64,000 nt of DNA from Cerina sp048266425 (GCA_048266425.1 JBLWZN010000016.1:1-64000); one strand, 5' to 3'. Numbered from the stretch's first letter, positions 18,179-26,898 are shown. Program-made: numbers and translations. The notes: generated from the letters alone by a model not told the origin.

Positions 18179-19453
18179 ATGATACGATTTTTATTAAAAG
18201 GAATTGCCAGGGACAAAAACCGCAGCTTGATCCCCGTTATAATCATCACCGTTGGAGTGGCGCTCACGGTGCTTCTCAGTGGTTTTATCAAGGGGATGAT
18301 GGGTGACGTGGTAGATCAAAACGCACGTTTCGAGACCGGCCATGTAAAGATAATGACAAGGGCATACTCCAAGGATAAGGACCAATTGCCCAACGACCTT
18401 GCCCTTTTAGGGGTTGATACCCTGGTCCGATCGTTGCGTACGGAATTTCCCGATATGCAATGGGCGGAGCGAATCCGTTTCGGCGGATTGCTCGATGTAC
18501 CGGATGCGGCCGGGGAAACTAGGGCACAGGGACCGACATCTGGCATGGCCATCGACCTTTTTTCCAAAAATAGTAAGGAAATAGATCGCCTAAATATAAA
18601 AAGTTCCTTGGTAAGCGGCGCGATCCCCAAAAAGTCCGGGGAGGCACTTATCGGGGACGATTTCGCCCAAAAACTAGATTTGAAAATAGGGGACGGCTTT
18701 ACCTTTATAGGATCTACTATGAACGGCAGTATGGCGTTCCAAAACTTTAAGGTCAGCGGCACCATCCGTTTTGGATCGGCGGCCTTGGACAAGGGCAGCA
18801 TCATTATCGATCTCTCCGATGCCCAGCAGATGCTGGATATGCCAAATGGTGCTGGGGAGGTTCTTGGTTATTTTAACGATGGGACATATGACGATGAAAA
18901 GGCGCAAAAGGTGACGGAACATTTCAATGCCCAGTACGCCAAAAACACGGATGAATTTGCCCCGGTAATGCAAAGGCTCAAGGAACAGAACAATTTGGCC
19001 GGGTATCTGGATTACGTCGATTCGTTTACCGCCCTGTTCGTCGGGGTATTTGTATTTGCCATGTCCATCGTACTTTGGAACACCGGACTACTTGGTGGCT
19101 TGCGTAGGTACCAGGAATTTGGAATAAGGCTGGCACTAGGGGAAGGAAAAGGCCATATCTACCGATCCTTGATCTATGAGGCGGTAATCATTGGAATTAT
19201 CGGGTCCGTTGTGGGAACCCTTTTTGGGTTGGGCGGATGTTATTATTTACAGACCCACGGCATTGACATCGGCCAGTACATGTCCAATTCCACCATGCTG
19301 ATGCCATCGGTCCTCCGGGCAAAGGTTACCCCCTATCTGTTTTACATAGGGTTTATCCCTGGTTTGTTCGCCATGGTATTAGGCAATATGTTGTCGGGCA
19401 TCGGCATCTATAAAAGGGAGACCGCCACTTTGTTCAAGGAACTCGAAGTGTGA
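18179..19453 (+). CDS. FtsX-like ABC permease (third, divergent)
   Basis: The 424-residue protein has an N-terminal helix (about 17-38), a periplasmic domain of about 250 residues and three C-terminal helices (about 278-300, 325-350 and 385-410), the LolC/E-FtsX arrangement. It is much less similar to the two preceding permeases than they are to each other, and its periplasmic domain differs. GLRRYQEFGIRLALGEGKGHIY is the coupling segment. With only one ATPase in the operon, the three permeases probably share it in one or two complexes. Confidence 0.88.
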   Translation: MIRFLLKGIARDKNRSLIPVIIITVGVALTVLLSGFIKGMMGDVVDQNARFETGHVKIMTRAYSKDKDQLPNDLALLGVDTLVRSLRTEFPDMQWAERIRFGGLLDVPDAAGETRAQGPTSGMAIDLFSKNSKEIDRLNIKSSLVSGAIPKKSGEALIGDDFAQKLDLKIGDGFTFIGSTMNGSMAFQNFKVSGTIRFGSAALDKGSIIIDLSDAQQMLDMPNGAGEVLGYFNDGTYDDEKAQKVTEHFNAQYAKNTDEFAPVMQRLKEQNNLAGYLDYVDSFTALFVGVFVFAMSIVLWNTGLLGGLRRYQEFGIRLALGEGKGHIYRSLIYEAVIIGIIGSVVGTLFGLGGCYYLQTHGIDIGQYMSNSTMLMPSVLRAKVTPYLFYIGFIPGLFAMVLGNMLSGIGIYKRETATLFKELEV

Positions 19454-19461
19454 GTAATTTA

Positions 19462-19510
19462 GAATATAGAAAAGAGACCAAGCTGAAGAATCAAGAATCA
19501 AGAGCGGTCG
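19462..19510. repeat. Intergenic repeat modules AGAAAAGAG and AAGAATCAAGAATC
   Basis: Two of the window's recurring simple modules occur back to back here: 'agaatatagaaaagagacc' and then 'gaagaatcaagaatcaaga'. Related copies are at 54555-54606 and 52511-52552. Confidence 0.5.
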
Positions 19511-19570
19511 ATTTGAAATTGAACAACCTAATACAGGTAATAAAATAACAGAATTAAAAACTAATCTATT

Positions 19571-20305
19571 ATGCAAAAAATATTATATCTATTGTTTTTG
19601 CCCATATTCTTAACCGCACAAAACACACCAGATGGGGCCGAGATATTGCGGAAAGTGGATAAAAACATGATCTCCAAAACGAGTATCTCTACCTCCCAAA
19701 TGGTGGTCCATGGACGTAGGGGCAGTAGGACCATAACCTCCAAAGGCTATCAGGAAGGGGATGTGAACTCCTTTTCGGATTACTTGTCGCCCGCAAGGGA
19801 AAAGGGTACTAAAATGTTGAAATTGGGCGATCGGCTATGGATCTATTCCCCATCCACCGACCGCACCATACAACTCTCGGGCCATATGCTTCGACAATCC
19901 GTCATGGGATCGGACCTTTCCTATGAGGATATGATGGAAGACCGTAAGCTGGAAGAAGTATACAACGCCAAGGTCGTTGGGGAAGACACCATCGCGGGAA
20001 GAAAAACCTGGGTATTGGATCTGACGGCCAAAGTGGACGATGCCACCTACGAAAAACGCAAGGAATGGATAGACCAGGAACGTTATATCCCCTTAAAGGA
20101 AGAACTTTTTGCCAAGAGCGGGGAACTTTTAAAACGGGTATTGCTCAGCGATATAGAGAAAATCGACGGTCGTTGGTACCCAAAAAAAATGAACTATAAG
20201 GATATGCTGAAGGATGGCGAGGGAACCGATTTTATAATCAATGAAATTACGTTTGATACCGAGATTCCGGAATATATTTTTAACAAGGCTTCCCTAAAGA
20301 AGTGA
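19571..20305 (+). CDS. LolA-like outer-membrane lipoprotein-sorting protein
   Basis: The 244-residue protein has a signal peptide (cleavage near LTAQ) and belongs to the LolA-like 'outer membrane lipoprotein-sorting protein' family (PF17131 type). DGAEILRKVDKNM, the SRTITSKGYQ strand, SDYLSPAREKGTKML and RLWIYSPSTDRTIQLSGHMLRQSVMGSDLSYEDM are typical blocks. Such proteins form a half-barrel that carries an acylated or hydrophobic ligand across the periplasm. Following LolD/FtsX-type genes, it probably receives the ligand from the permeases and delivers it to the outer membrane. Confidence 0.88.
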   Translation: MQKILYLLFLPIFLTAQNTPDGAEILRKVDKNMISKTSISTSQMVVHGRRGSRTITSKGYQEGDVNSFSDYLSPAREKGTKMLKLGDRLWIYSPSTDRTIQLSGHMLRQSVMGSDLSYEDMMEDRKLEEVYNAKVVGEDTIAGRKTWVLDLTAKVDDATYEKRKEWIDQERYIPLKEELFAKSGELLKRVLLSDIEKIDGRWYPKKMNYKDMLKDGEGTDFIINEITFDTEIPEYIFNKASLKK

Positions 20306-20412
20306 GGAAATAACCCTCGATCATTGGCAAATGGGGTCCGGATTATGGGCTTCCATATTTTACTTTAAACACCTCAGAACACTTTCCCAAGACGATAGAA
20401 ATTATAATAAGC

Positions 20413-20420
20413 TACATTTG
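20413..20420 (+). promoter_or_regulatory. Promoter -7 element for the MscS gene
   Basis: TACATTTG fits the Bacteroidota TAnnTTTG box and lies 50 bases before the ATG at 20470. No good TTTG partner is seen at the usual spacing. Confidence 0.4.
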
Positions 20421-20469
20421 TGTTCGGACCTAACAACATTTTGAAGCCGTTTACATAAAAAATTGGTTA

Positions 20470-21327
20470 ATGGAGTCACTGAAAAAAATTCTTGATTTAG
20501 AAATCCTAGGTTATAACACCTACGTGATAAAAGTTTCGGACCTGGTAACGGTTTTGCTTATCCTTTTCGCTGCCAGAATTCTCCTGCTTCTAATTAAAAA
20601 GGCCCTGTTTCGCAAACACAAATTGAACCATATCGATGCTGGGAATATTTATGCCCTTTATCAGATTATAAAATACGTAACCTGGGTTATGGCCATTGCC
20701 ATGGTCCTGGAAACGATAGGCATTAGTGTTACCTTCTTATTGGCGGGCTCGGCCGCATTATTGGTAGGGGTCGGCCTCGGGCTCCAGCAAACTTTTAACG
20801 ATGTAATATCGGGCATCATCCTGCTTTCGGAGCGATCGGTAAGAATAGACGATGTCCTGGAGATAGATAAGGAGGTGGTGAAAATTCAAAGTATAGGATT
20901 GCGTACCTCCAAGGCCAGAAATAGGGACGATGTTTCCATCATCGTCCCCAATTCACTGATCACAACCAGTAAGGTAATCAATTGGAGCCATCAGTCGGAC
21001 AAGGCACGTTTTAGTATTGAAACCAGGGCGGGCTACGGAAGTGACATTGATCTCGTCATTAAAATATTGGAAGAAAGCGCCCATGAACATCCGGAAGTTT
21101 CAAAAATAAAGTCGGTAGAAGCCCGCTTAACAAATTTTGGAACCTCATTCTTGGAATTTCAACTTTTGTTCTATAGCGTGAATATTTTTAGAATCGAAAG
21201 GGTAAAAAGTGATATCAGGAGAATCGTTACCAAGAAATTTATCGAAAACCAAATTTTAATGCCTTTCCCCCAATTAGATCTTCATGTCAGGTCCGATCCA
21301 GGAGATAACGAAGCGAACAAAAAATAA
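20470..21327 (+). CDS. Small-conductance mechanosensitive channel, MscS family
   Basis: The 285-residue protein has three predicted membrane helices (about 22-42, 65-85 and 88-108). The third is the Gly/Ala-rich pore helix with GSAALLVGVGLGLQQTFNDVISGIILL, as in MscS. The cytoplasmic beta domain follows (VEIQSIGLRTSKARNRDDVSIIVPNS-type). It should release solutes on hypo-osmotic shock. It stands alone, with a possible promoter of its own, and converges on the TonB-type receptor gene. Confidence 0.92.
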   Translation: MESLKKILDLEILGYNTYVIKVSDLVTVLLILFAARILLLLIKKALFRKHKLNHIDAGNIYALYQIIKYVTWVMAIAMVLETIGISVTFLLAGSAALLVGVGLGLQQTFNDVISGIILLSERSVRIDDVLEIDKEVVKIQSIGLRTSKARNRDDVSIIVPNSLITTSKVINWSHQSDKARFSIETRAGYGSDIDLVIKILEESAHEHPEVSKIKSVEARLTNFGTSFLEFQLLFYSVNIFRIERVKSDIRRIVTKKFIENQILMPFPQLDLHVRSDPGDNEANKK

Positions 21328-21360
21328 AAACTAGATTCAGAGCCAAAGGATAATGTTGGT

Positions 21361-21402
21361 TTAGTTTATGGGTTTATAGGTTTATAGGTTTATGAGTTTA
21401 TA
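21361..21402. repeat. GTTTATGG/GTTTATAG simple repeat
   Basis: Five near-identical 7-9-base units (gtttatggg, tttatagg and similar) run in tandem. The same module occurs in opposite orientation at 52461-52491 and 54613-54650. The remaining sequence between 21328 and 21765 holds only the inverted repeat listed next. Confidence 0.6.
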
Positions 21403-21583
21403 AAAATCGATTTATTAAGAATCAATTGTTTAAAAACATGTTGGCTGATAGACCTATTATTAGTAGAAGTAGGCCTTGATCCCAAATATCCCAATGGCTC
21501 TAGTTTAAAATAGATATGATGCCAAAAATCAATAATTTTCGGACTTTTGGCTCCCTTTAGGAACGGGACGATAACATAAGGGC

Positions 21584-21632
21584 GAAAATTCAATCATTTT
21601 TACCTTACCCTAGAGGGAATAATTGAATTTTC
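21584..21632. repeat. Long inverted repeat between convergent genes
   Basis: GAAAATTCAAT (21584-21594) and ATTGAATTTTC (21622-21632) are perfect 11-base arms around a 27-base centre that itself contains CCCT-AG-AGGG. It lies between the converging MscS and TonB-receptor genes. There is no T tract on either side, so it is not a canonical terminator. Confidence 0.5.
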
Positions 21633-21765
21633 TACGTTCTTACCCACTTGAAGTTTTAGATATTTTAATTTAAACAAAAATATGAACGCTAAACTAAACT
21701 AAGGCCTATCATAATCAATAACTATTTAATAAACTAATCATAAAACGCAATCCTTCAACATATTA

Positions 21766-24150
21766 TCACCTTCGTCTTCCTGTAAACTCCATGGCCTCCC
21801 CTTTACCAAAGCCGTAACTAAGTCCTAGGGAAACAAAACGACCACGCTCTCGATTGTTGTAAACATAAAAGTCGGGCTGGTTGGTTACACTTTCATAGGA
21901 CCGTGATGCAAAAACATCCCTTACACTTAAGCTTATAACTGCCTTACCCTTGAACATCTTCTTTCTCACCCCCAGGTCCATAAACAGATTGTCGCCTATT
22001 TCACTTTGAACGGTTTCATAGCCTGACTCATAATTACCTGTGGCCTCAATATCCAGATCGGCGGGCAACTTAAACTTTGCCAAGAGCTTTGAGGACCATT
22101 GCGTCCCGTTAAAATCGAAAACATTCGTTTCAAAGGTACCCCTCCTTTTGTACTGACCAAAATTGAAATCCCCGTTTAGGCTGAACCATTTGGCCGGACT
22201 ATATTTAAAATTGAATTCGATTCCGGTAGCATTGTTCGTACCTACATTTTCGGGTGTTACCGTATTAACGTTGTTTTCAAAAGTAGAGACCCTTTCAATG
22301 ACATCGGTAGTATAACGGTAGTAAAAACCAAGGTTTACGGAAGCTTTGCCCAAAAGATAAATACTCGTTATTTCAAAGGAATCCGTGTATTCCGGTCGCA
22401 GATCTGGATTGCCCTGCCGTATCGAATAGTTGTTCCTGATATTGAAAAAAGGGTTCAGATCCCACAATCCCGGCCTAAATATCCGTCTGGAGTATCCGGC
22501 TTGGAAGGATACCTTTTGGTTTAACTTATAAGACGAGTGAACGCTTGGAAACAAATCCAAATAGCTCTGATGGTTGTCCTGATCCGTATCTTTCAACAAA
22601 GTGTTCAATTCCGTTTGCTCCAGACGAATCCCGGCCTTGACGCCCCATTTTTCGCCTTCGTAAGCTCCGGTGCCATAAAGGCCGAAAACGTTTTGGTTAT
22701 ATTCAAAAACATTTGTGTAGTCTGGATCCACCACGTATGCCCCATCGATCAAATCTTCTACCTCATAATCGTTGCTTACATCGTTCAGGACGTATTGTGC
22801 CCCGCCCTCCAAGGACCAATCCTCAAAAAAGGATTTGGTGTAATCCAATTTAAAGGTATATAGGGCCTCTTTAAAATCCGTTCTTGTCTTTTGATTTTCA
22901 TCCATGTCCTCTCCCGAAATGGTGGTATCCACGAACAAGGAGGACTGGTCCTTTCCAAAAAAATTACCCAAAGCACTAAAGAGCAAGGTATGGTCCTCAT
23001 CCCCATCAAATTCCTTTTTGTACTGAAATTCGTATTGAAATTTTGGATTTGTTGCCTCTGTGGTCTCATTTCGGTCCCACTCCGAGGTAATCCCATTGTT
23101 TTTATCGATGGCAGCAAAATTCGTGTTGGAAGGCTGTTCCTCTAATTCCAGTGCAAAATTTCCAGAAAGGGTTATTACGTCATTTGGGGTAATAAAATAA
23201 TCCGTTCCCAAGGTAAAATTGTAGAACTTCTCGTTCCTATATTCGGTTCCGCTGCTTAAAACGCTATTCTCGTTTATACGATCCACATTACCGTTCTCTA
23301 TATCATTTGGCAATTCACGAAAACCGCCTCCCAATTGCGTAAAAAGGTTAAACTTTTCTGTCCGTCGGTTTAGGCTTACCCCCACACTATAATTATTGGG
23401 CGACCCCCCATTCAGGGAAATTGATCCATTAAGCCCCTCACGACTTTCCTTTTTAAGGACTATATTGATGATCCCAGAGGTACCTTCGGCCTCATATTTG
23501 GCGGAAGGATTGGTGATCACTTCCACCCTTTCAATCATATCTGCAGTGATGGTGCCCAAGGCATTGCCCTCCCCACTGGCAAGAATCGAGGGTTTCCCAT
23601 TGATAAGTACCCGCACCCCCTGGCTGCCTCGCAAGCTTATTTGCCCTTCGATGTTTACATTTACCGAAGGTACATTATTTAGAACCTCCAAGGCACTCAT
23701 GCCCGTACTGCTAATATCCTTGCCAACGTTGAAAACCCTTCTGTCCAATTTAAACTCCGTCGTGGAAACCTCTCCTTCCACTACTACCTCCGACAATTGA
23801 TGGGCATCTTCAGACAGGACTACGGTCCCTAGGTTCACTACCCCATTGCTGGAAATTGGCTGGCCAAAGGTCTTGGTTTCAAAACCCATAAAACTTATCT
23901 CAATATAAAAATCGCCCGCCTCGGTTTCCAGACTAAATCTTCCGTCATCATCCGTAGTCCCACCCGTTATCGGTTTTTTGGTTTTATTGTCCGCAACAAG
24001 TACGGTTGCGAACGGTATGGGCTGTCCGCCATTTTGCTCCACGATCCTTCCCTTTATGGTAACCAAATCATCATTTTGGGCAAAACCCGTTCCGGTTCCA
24101 AATAGGACACAACAAAAAAGGAAAGTGAACCATCTAATTTTATAAGTCAT
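21766..24150 (-). CDS. TonB-type outer-membrane receptor (OMP_b-brl_3 family)
   Basis: The 794-residue protein has a signal peptide (ends near FAQN), an N-terminal carboxypeptidase-regulatory-like beta-sandwich (about 30-110), a plug domain (about 125-230, with VLNNVPSVNVNIEGQISLRGSQGVRVLINGKPS-type sequence) and a large beta barrel of the OMP_b-brl_3 family. It ends in a hydrophobic strand near SLGLSYGFGKGEAMEFTGRRR. No SusD partner is adjacent, so the substrate is open; siderophores, peptides or metal complexes are typical for orphan members. It converges on the MscS gene. Confidence 0.9.
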   Translation of the reverse strand: MTYKIRWFTFLFCCVLFGTGTGFAQNDDLVTIKGRIVEQNGGQPIPFATVLVADNKTKKPITGGTTDDDGRFSLETEAGDFYIEISFMGFETKTFGQPISSNGVVNLGTVVLSEDAHQLSEVVVEGEVSTTEFKLDRRVFNVGKDISSTGMSALEVLNNVPSVNVNIEGQISLRGSQGVRVLINGKPSILASGEGNALGTITADMIERVEVITNPSAKYEAEGTSGIINIVLKKESREGLNGSISLNGGSPNNYSVGVSLNRRTEKFNLFTQLGGGFRELPNDIENGNVDRINENSVLSSGTEYRNEKFYNFTLGTDYFITPNDVITLSGNFALELEEQPSNTNFAAIDKNNGITSEWDRNETTEATNPKFQYEFQYKKEFDGDEDHTLLFSALGNFFGKDQSSLFVDTTISGEDMDENQKTRTDFKEALYTFKLDYTKSFFEDWSLEGGAQYVLNDVSNDYEVEDLIDGAYVVDPDYTNVFEYNQNVFGLYGTGAYEGEKWGVKAGIRLEQTELNTLLKDTDQDNHQSYLDLFPSVHSSYKLNQKVSFQAGYSRRIFRPGLWDLNPFFNIRNNYSIRQGNPDLRPEYTDSFEITSIYLLGKASVNLGFYYRYTTDVIERVSTFENNVNTVTPENVGTNNATGIEFNFKYSPAKWFSLNGDFNFGQYKRRGTFETNVFDFNGTQWSSKLLAKFKLPADLDIEATGNYESGYETVQSEIGDNLFMDLGVRKKMFKGKAVISLSVRDVFASRSYESVTNQPDFYVYNNRERGRFVSLGLSYGFGKGEAMEFTGRRR

Positions 24151-24415
24151 ATAGTATTATTGTTGTTTAGATATAATAGATTCTAAAGGTCGGTATTTTT
24201 AACAAAGTCTCCCATTCCATTCTGTTAACGACCAAAGTTGGCTAATAACCGACATACGATTAATTTCTTGGTCAGGAAATAGTAAATTACACAGGCATTC
24301 AAATCCATTACTGGAGGTTGTATTTTTTTTAAAGAAGGGTTGATGTAAAGTAAGAGTTGATTATATTTGCCCACTTATAACAGTAAGCGCCACAGTTTAA
24401 ATTAGCACTTGAAAT

Positions 24416-24499
24416 GCCCACGTGGTGAAATTGGTAGACATGCCATCTTGAGGGGGTGGTGTTCGAAAGGACGTGCTGGTTCGAATCCAGTCGTGGGCA
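24416..24499 (+). tRNA. tRNA-Leu (GAG)
   Basis: Acceptor GCCCACG pairs with CGTGGGC (24492-24498), with discriminator A at 24499. The anticodon arm is CCATC-TTGAGGG-GGTGG, giving anticodon GAG. A long variable arm and T loop GTTCGAATC identify a class II leucine tRNA. CCA is not encoded. It marks the left edge of an accessory region. Confidence 0.95.
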
Positions 24500-24523
24500 C
24501 GAGGGCTCCATGATCATTTGATT

Positions 24524-24739
24524 ATGGAGCTCTTTTATTTTGGGGTTTTGTACTATTTTGTATATGTCCTTTATTTTTCTGTTACCGATAAATTCAATAT
24601 TGTCCGGACAAAAGATTTACCGGAAAGACTAAAAAGGCACAATTCCGGATTCGAAAAGGCAAATGCTCCCTATCGATCTTGGGAACTCGCTTGGCCCACA
24701 AAAAAACATCCAGAACCAGTGCTTGTAAGTTTTTATTAA
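24524..24739 (+). pseudogene. Decayed GIY-YIG nuclease fragment next to tRNA-Leu
   Basis: The frame reads YYFVYVLYFS, then NIVRTKDLPERLKRHNSGFEKANAPYRSWELAW. This aligns by eye with the core of small GIY-YIG endonucleases (YYVYVLxS, YIGxTxDLxxRLKxHNSG, PWELVY). The second YIG is changed to NIV and the C-terminal half is lost, so it should be inactive. It starts only 25 bases after the tRNA-Leu gene, a position where intact GIY-YIG genes are common in Flavobacteriaceae. The longer frame that runs through the tRNA itself is not meaningful. Confidence 0.7.
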
Positions 24740-24779
24740 TGGGGTTACGATTTTTCTGGATTACACGTAGTTGTGTGAT

Positions 24780-24883
24780 TTAAGCGCGTAGCTTAAGCCA
24801 ATACAAAACGAACAGAATATCCGCAAGTCCCGACACTTCGTGATTCGTAAATAGGGGTGACCGTGCAATTAATGCTACACGGT
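24780..24883. other. Non-coding spacer with two small hairpins
   Basis: TTAAGC-GCGTA-GCTTAA (24780-24796) and ACCGTG (24860-24865) with CACGGT (24878-24883) are perfect 6-base stems. No T tract follows, and no gene is seen between 24740 and 24907. Confidence 0.35.
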
Positions 24884-24907
24884 ATGCCAGGTAGTTTTGT
24901 TCCATTT

Positions 24908-25345
24908 TTACTTTTGCCCCTTGTGTTTTGGGTCAAAGTCTACCATCCATTCAATTCCGTATTTGTCCCTGAACATTCCAAAATAGGTACCCCAGGGACT
25001 ATCGCCAATGGGCATTTCAACATTTCCACCTTTTGAAAGTCCGTTAAATAATTTATCGGCTTCGTCACGACTGTCCGCACTAATACATATTTTCGACCTG
25101 TTTTCATTTTCGTTTACCTTTCCCATACTTTCGGGAACGTCATTGGCCATTAAAATATTTTTGCCAATAGGCAAAGCAATATGCATTATTTTATTTGCCT
25201 CATTTTCTGATATTTGATTTTCAAGACTTGGCATATCTTTGAAACGCATAATCGTTGCGAATTCTCCGCCAAAAACAGATTTGTAAAAATTGAATGCTTC
25301 TTCCGCATTTCCGTTAAAGTTAATGTAGGGATTTATAAGTGCCAT
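24908..25345 (-). CDS. VOC-superfamily (PhnB/glyoxalase-like) protein
   Basis: The 145-residue protein begins INPYINFNGNAEEAFNFYKSVFGGEF, the hallmark of the PhnB-like group of the vicinal-oxygen-chelate fold, and ends with WGTYFGMFRDKYGIEWMVDFD. Members are small metal-binding dimers; this subgroup is often called 3-demethylubiquinone-9 methyltransferase-like, but no methyltransferase motif exists. It probably acts as a cytoplasmic binding or detoxification protein. It stands alone in the accessory region. Confidence 0.85.
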   Translation of the reverse strand: MALINPYINFNGNAEEAFNFYKSVFGGEFATIMRFKDMPSLENQISENEANKIMHIALPIGKNILMANDVPESMGKVNENENRSKICISADSRDEADKLFNGLSKGGNVEMPIGDSPWGTYFGMFRDKYGIEWMVDFDPKHKGQK

Positions 25346-25500
25346 AATTTTATATTTTGATTGTTTTCTGTGTTTGCATCCAATGGAGCTATTTAAACTT
25401 TTTCAATAAGCCAAATTTAAAAATTTGGGGACAAAGGTCCTTTAAAAACTGTTCCGGGAACGTCTAAGGCACGGAAAATTAGATGTCGGATACTGACCCG

Positions 25501-25525
25501 AAAGGAAAAAGCCCCACTGTGGGGC
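25501..25525 (-). terminator. Terminator of the esterase gene (minus strand)
   Basis: The palindrome GCCCCACTGTGGGGC (25511-25525) read on the minus strand is followed by a TTTTTCCTTT tract. It lies about 47 bases after the esterase stop codon. Confidence 0.75.
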
Positions 25526-25571
25526 CTAAATTCGTATATTTTTATCGGATCAGGGGCTTTGGCCAATATTA

Positions 25572-26399
25572 TCAATTCTCTTGATTAATATACATTAACC
25601 CATCGTACAAAGCTATTAATGGTACAGAGCGATGGTTTTCCTTTTCAAAATATTGTATTTCGACATTTAGGGGTTCTTTAGATTTCTCTGTTATTAATGC
25701 ATAGAGATTGTCGTGTCTTTGTTTATTCCTCTCGTAATTAGCCTCTCCTTGATTGGCAGTAGCTATATAAAGTTTTTTATTCAAGGATATTGATGAAATT
25801 GAATCAACTTTGTTTTTCATCATCTCCTCGTTCCACCAAATACTTGGGTCTATAGAAATGTAAGCATTGAATATGCTATTTTTATCCAAATAGGAATTTA
25901 ATGTCAGTAGACCTCCTAAAGAATGTCCAACGAGAGTTCTATAGGGTTCTGTTCTATAATTTTCATCAATATAAGGTATTAGTTCATTCTCAATAAAATT
26001 CAAGAAATTCCTTCCACCTCCCATAGTATTTGGTCGTCTGGTCTTAATTTTTGTAACCGTAAAATCCCGTTCACGGTCAACATTCTCTATGGCCACAATA
26101 ATACTTTCTGGCATTAAATTGTTTCGGTTCCTATTGGAGCTCATAAAATGTACTATTCCAGAGGCTGTTTTAAAATGGGTATACCCATCCAATAAGATGA
26201 TAATTGGATATTTTTTACCAACTTGGGCAGAATCATTGTAAGAATCCGGAAGACTGATTAAACAAGTTCTTTCCTCATCCAAAATATTAGATTTAACAAC
26301 AAACTTACTTCCTATTACAATATCTGTTTTATTCTGTCCGAATGTGGTTTGTACTCCTAATAGAAGAATATATAAAATTACAAATGTCAAATTTTTCAT
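25572..26399 (-). CDS. Secreted alpha/beta-hydrolase, esterase D family
   Basis: The 275-residue protein has a signal peptide ending near TFGQN and matches the putative-esterase family (PF00756; IroE/BesA and esterase D relatives). Catalytic Ser is in GHSLGGLL, the acid is probably in SIDPSIWW, and His is in KENHRSVP near residue 257. It is predicted to hydrolyse an ester such as a siderophore, feruloyl or acyl ester in the periplasm. No siderophore genes are nearby to narrow the substrate. Codon usage appears more AT-rich than that of the flanking core genes, consistent with an accessory origin. Confidence 0.85.
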   Translation of the reverse strand: MKNLTFVILYILLLGVQTTFGQNKTDIVIGSKFVVKSNILDEERTCLISLPDSYNDSAQVGKKYPIIILLDGYTHFKTASGIVHFMSSNRNRNNLMPESIIVAIENVDRERDFTVTKIKTRRPNTMGGGRNFLNFIENELIPYIDENYRTEPYRTLVGHSLGGLLTLNSYLDKNSIFNAYISIDPSIWWNEEMMKNKVDSISSISLNKKLYIATANQGEANYERNKQRHDNLYALITEKSKEPLNVEIQYFEKENHRSVPLIALYDGLMYINQEN

Positions 26400-26436
26400 A
26401 TTTTGCCTTATAGGTTTGGTAACTGCCTCGAATAAC

Positions 26437-26548
26437 CGTTGTTCACGGGTTTATATGCCATAATTTACTTAAGCACAGGCGTTATCAATTCCGAGTGGAT
26501 TCGGACGAAGTCGAATCCGCCGTAATTGTGGTTAGTTATTGTGCAACG
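26437..26548. repeat. attC-like folded imperfect inverted repeat
   Basis: Three nested stems can be drawn. The outer is CGTTG-tt-CAC (26437-26446) with GTGCAACG (26541-26548). The middle is GCCATAATT (26457-26465) with AATTGTGGT (26524-26532), using two G-U pairs. The central is GGATTCGGAC (26497-26506) with GTCGAATCC (26510-26518), with one bulged G and a 3-base loop. Length, bulges and unpaired spacers recall integron attC sites, but the consensus GTTRRRY core is not evident. Confidence 0.45.
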
Positions 26549-26564
26549 TATTTTTTTGATTCGA

Positions 26565-26813
26565 TTATTTTTCTTTTTTATCAAATTCCGATTTCAGTTT
26601 AGTTTCTGTTTTGTAAATACCGATAAATGCCCACAATAGAGTACTTATCATTACTATTCCAAAACTCAAAACGATGTGCTGTTTATCGATTAAAAATCCA
26701 AATATTGTTGACAAAAACGGAATTGATGAATATTTCATCATATTTTCAGCTCCTATTTTTTGTGCAAAATCCCATTTTTCTTGGTTTTCCATTGAGCGTT
26801 TTGTCCGATACAA
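26565..26813 (-). pseudogene. 5'-truncated SdpI-family membrane protein
   Basis: The frame starts abruptly with YRTKRSMENQEKWDFAQK, which corresponds to the conserved middle of SdpI/YhfL-family proteins (GYRTxRSMKxxExWDFAxK), and continues into two membrane helices and a short charged tail. The N-terminal helix and the Gly before YRT are missing. Upstream, only a few codons precede an in-frame stop. The break coincides with a CGTTG sequence. An intact small protein starting at the internal Met (MENQEKW) is possible but less likely. Confidence 0.6.
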
Positions 26814-26866
26814 CGCTAACGTATTAAATCACCACAAATATACCCGTTTATCCCTATACGTTTAGG

Positions 26867-26898
26867 GAACAAAGACATGTATAGGCATGTTTTTGTTC
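26867..26898. repeat. Inverted repeat (13-base arms)
   Basis: GAACAAAGACATG (26867-26879) pairs with CATGTTTTTGTTC (26886-26898) with one G-U pair and a 6-base loop. It lies between the SdpI remnant and the end of the AraC gene. For transcripts of the AraC gene, the T tract precedes the hairpin, so it is not a standard terminator. Confidence 0.45.
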
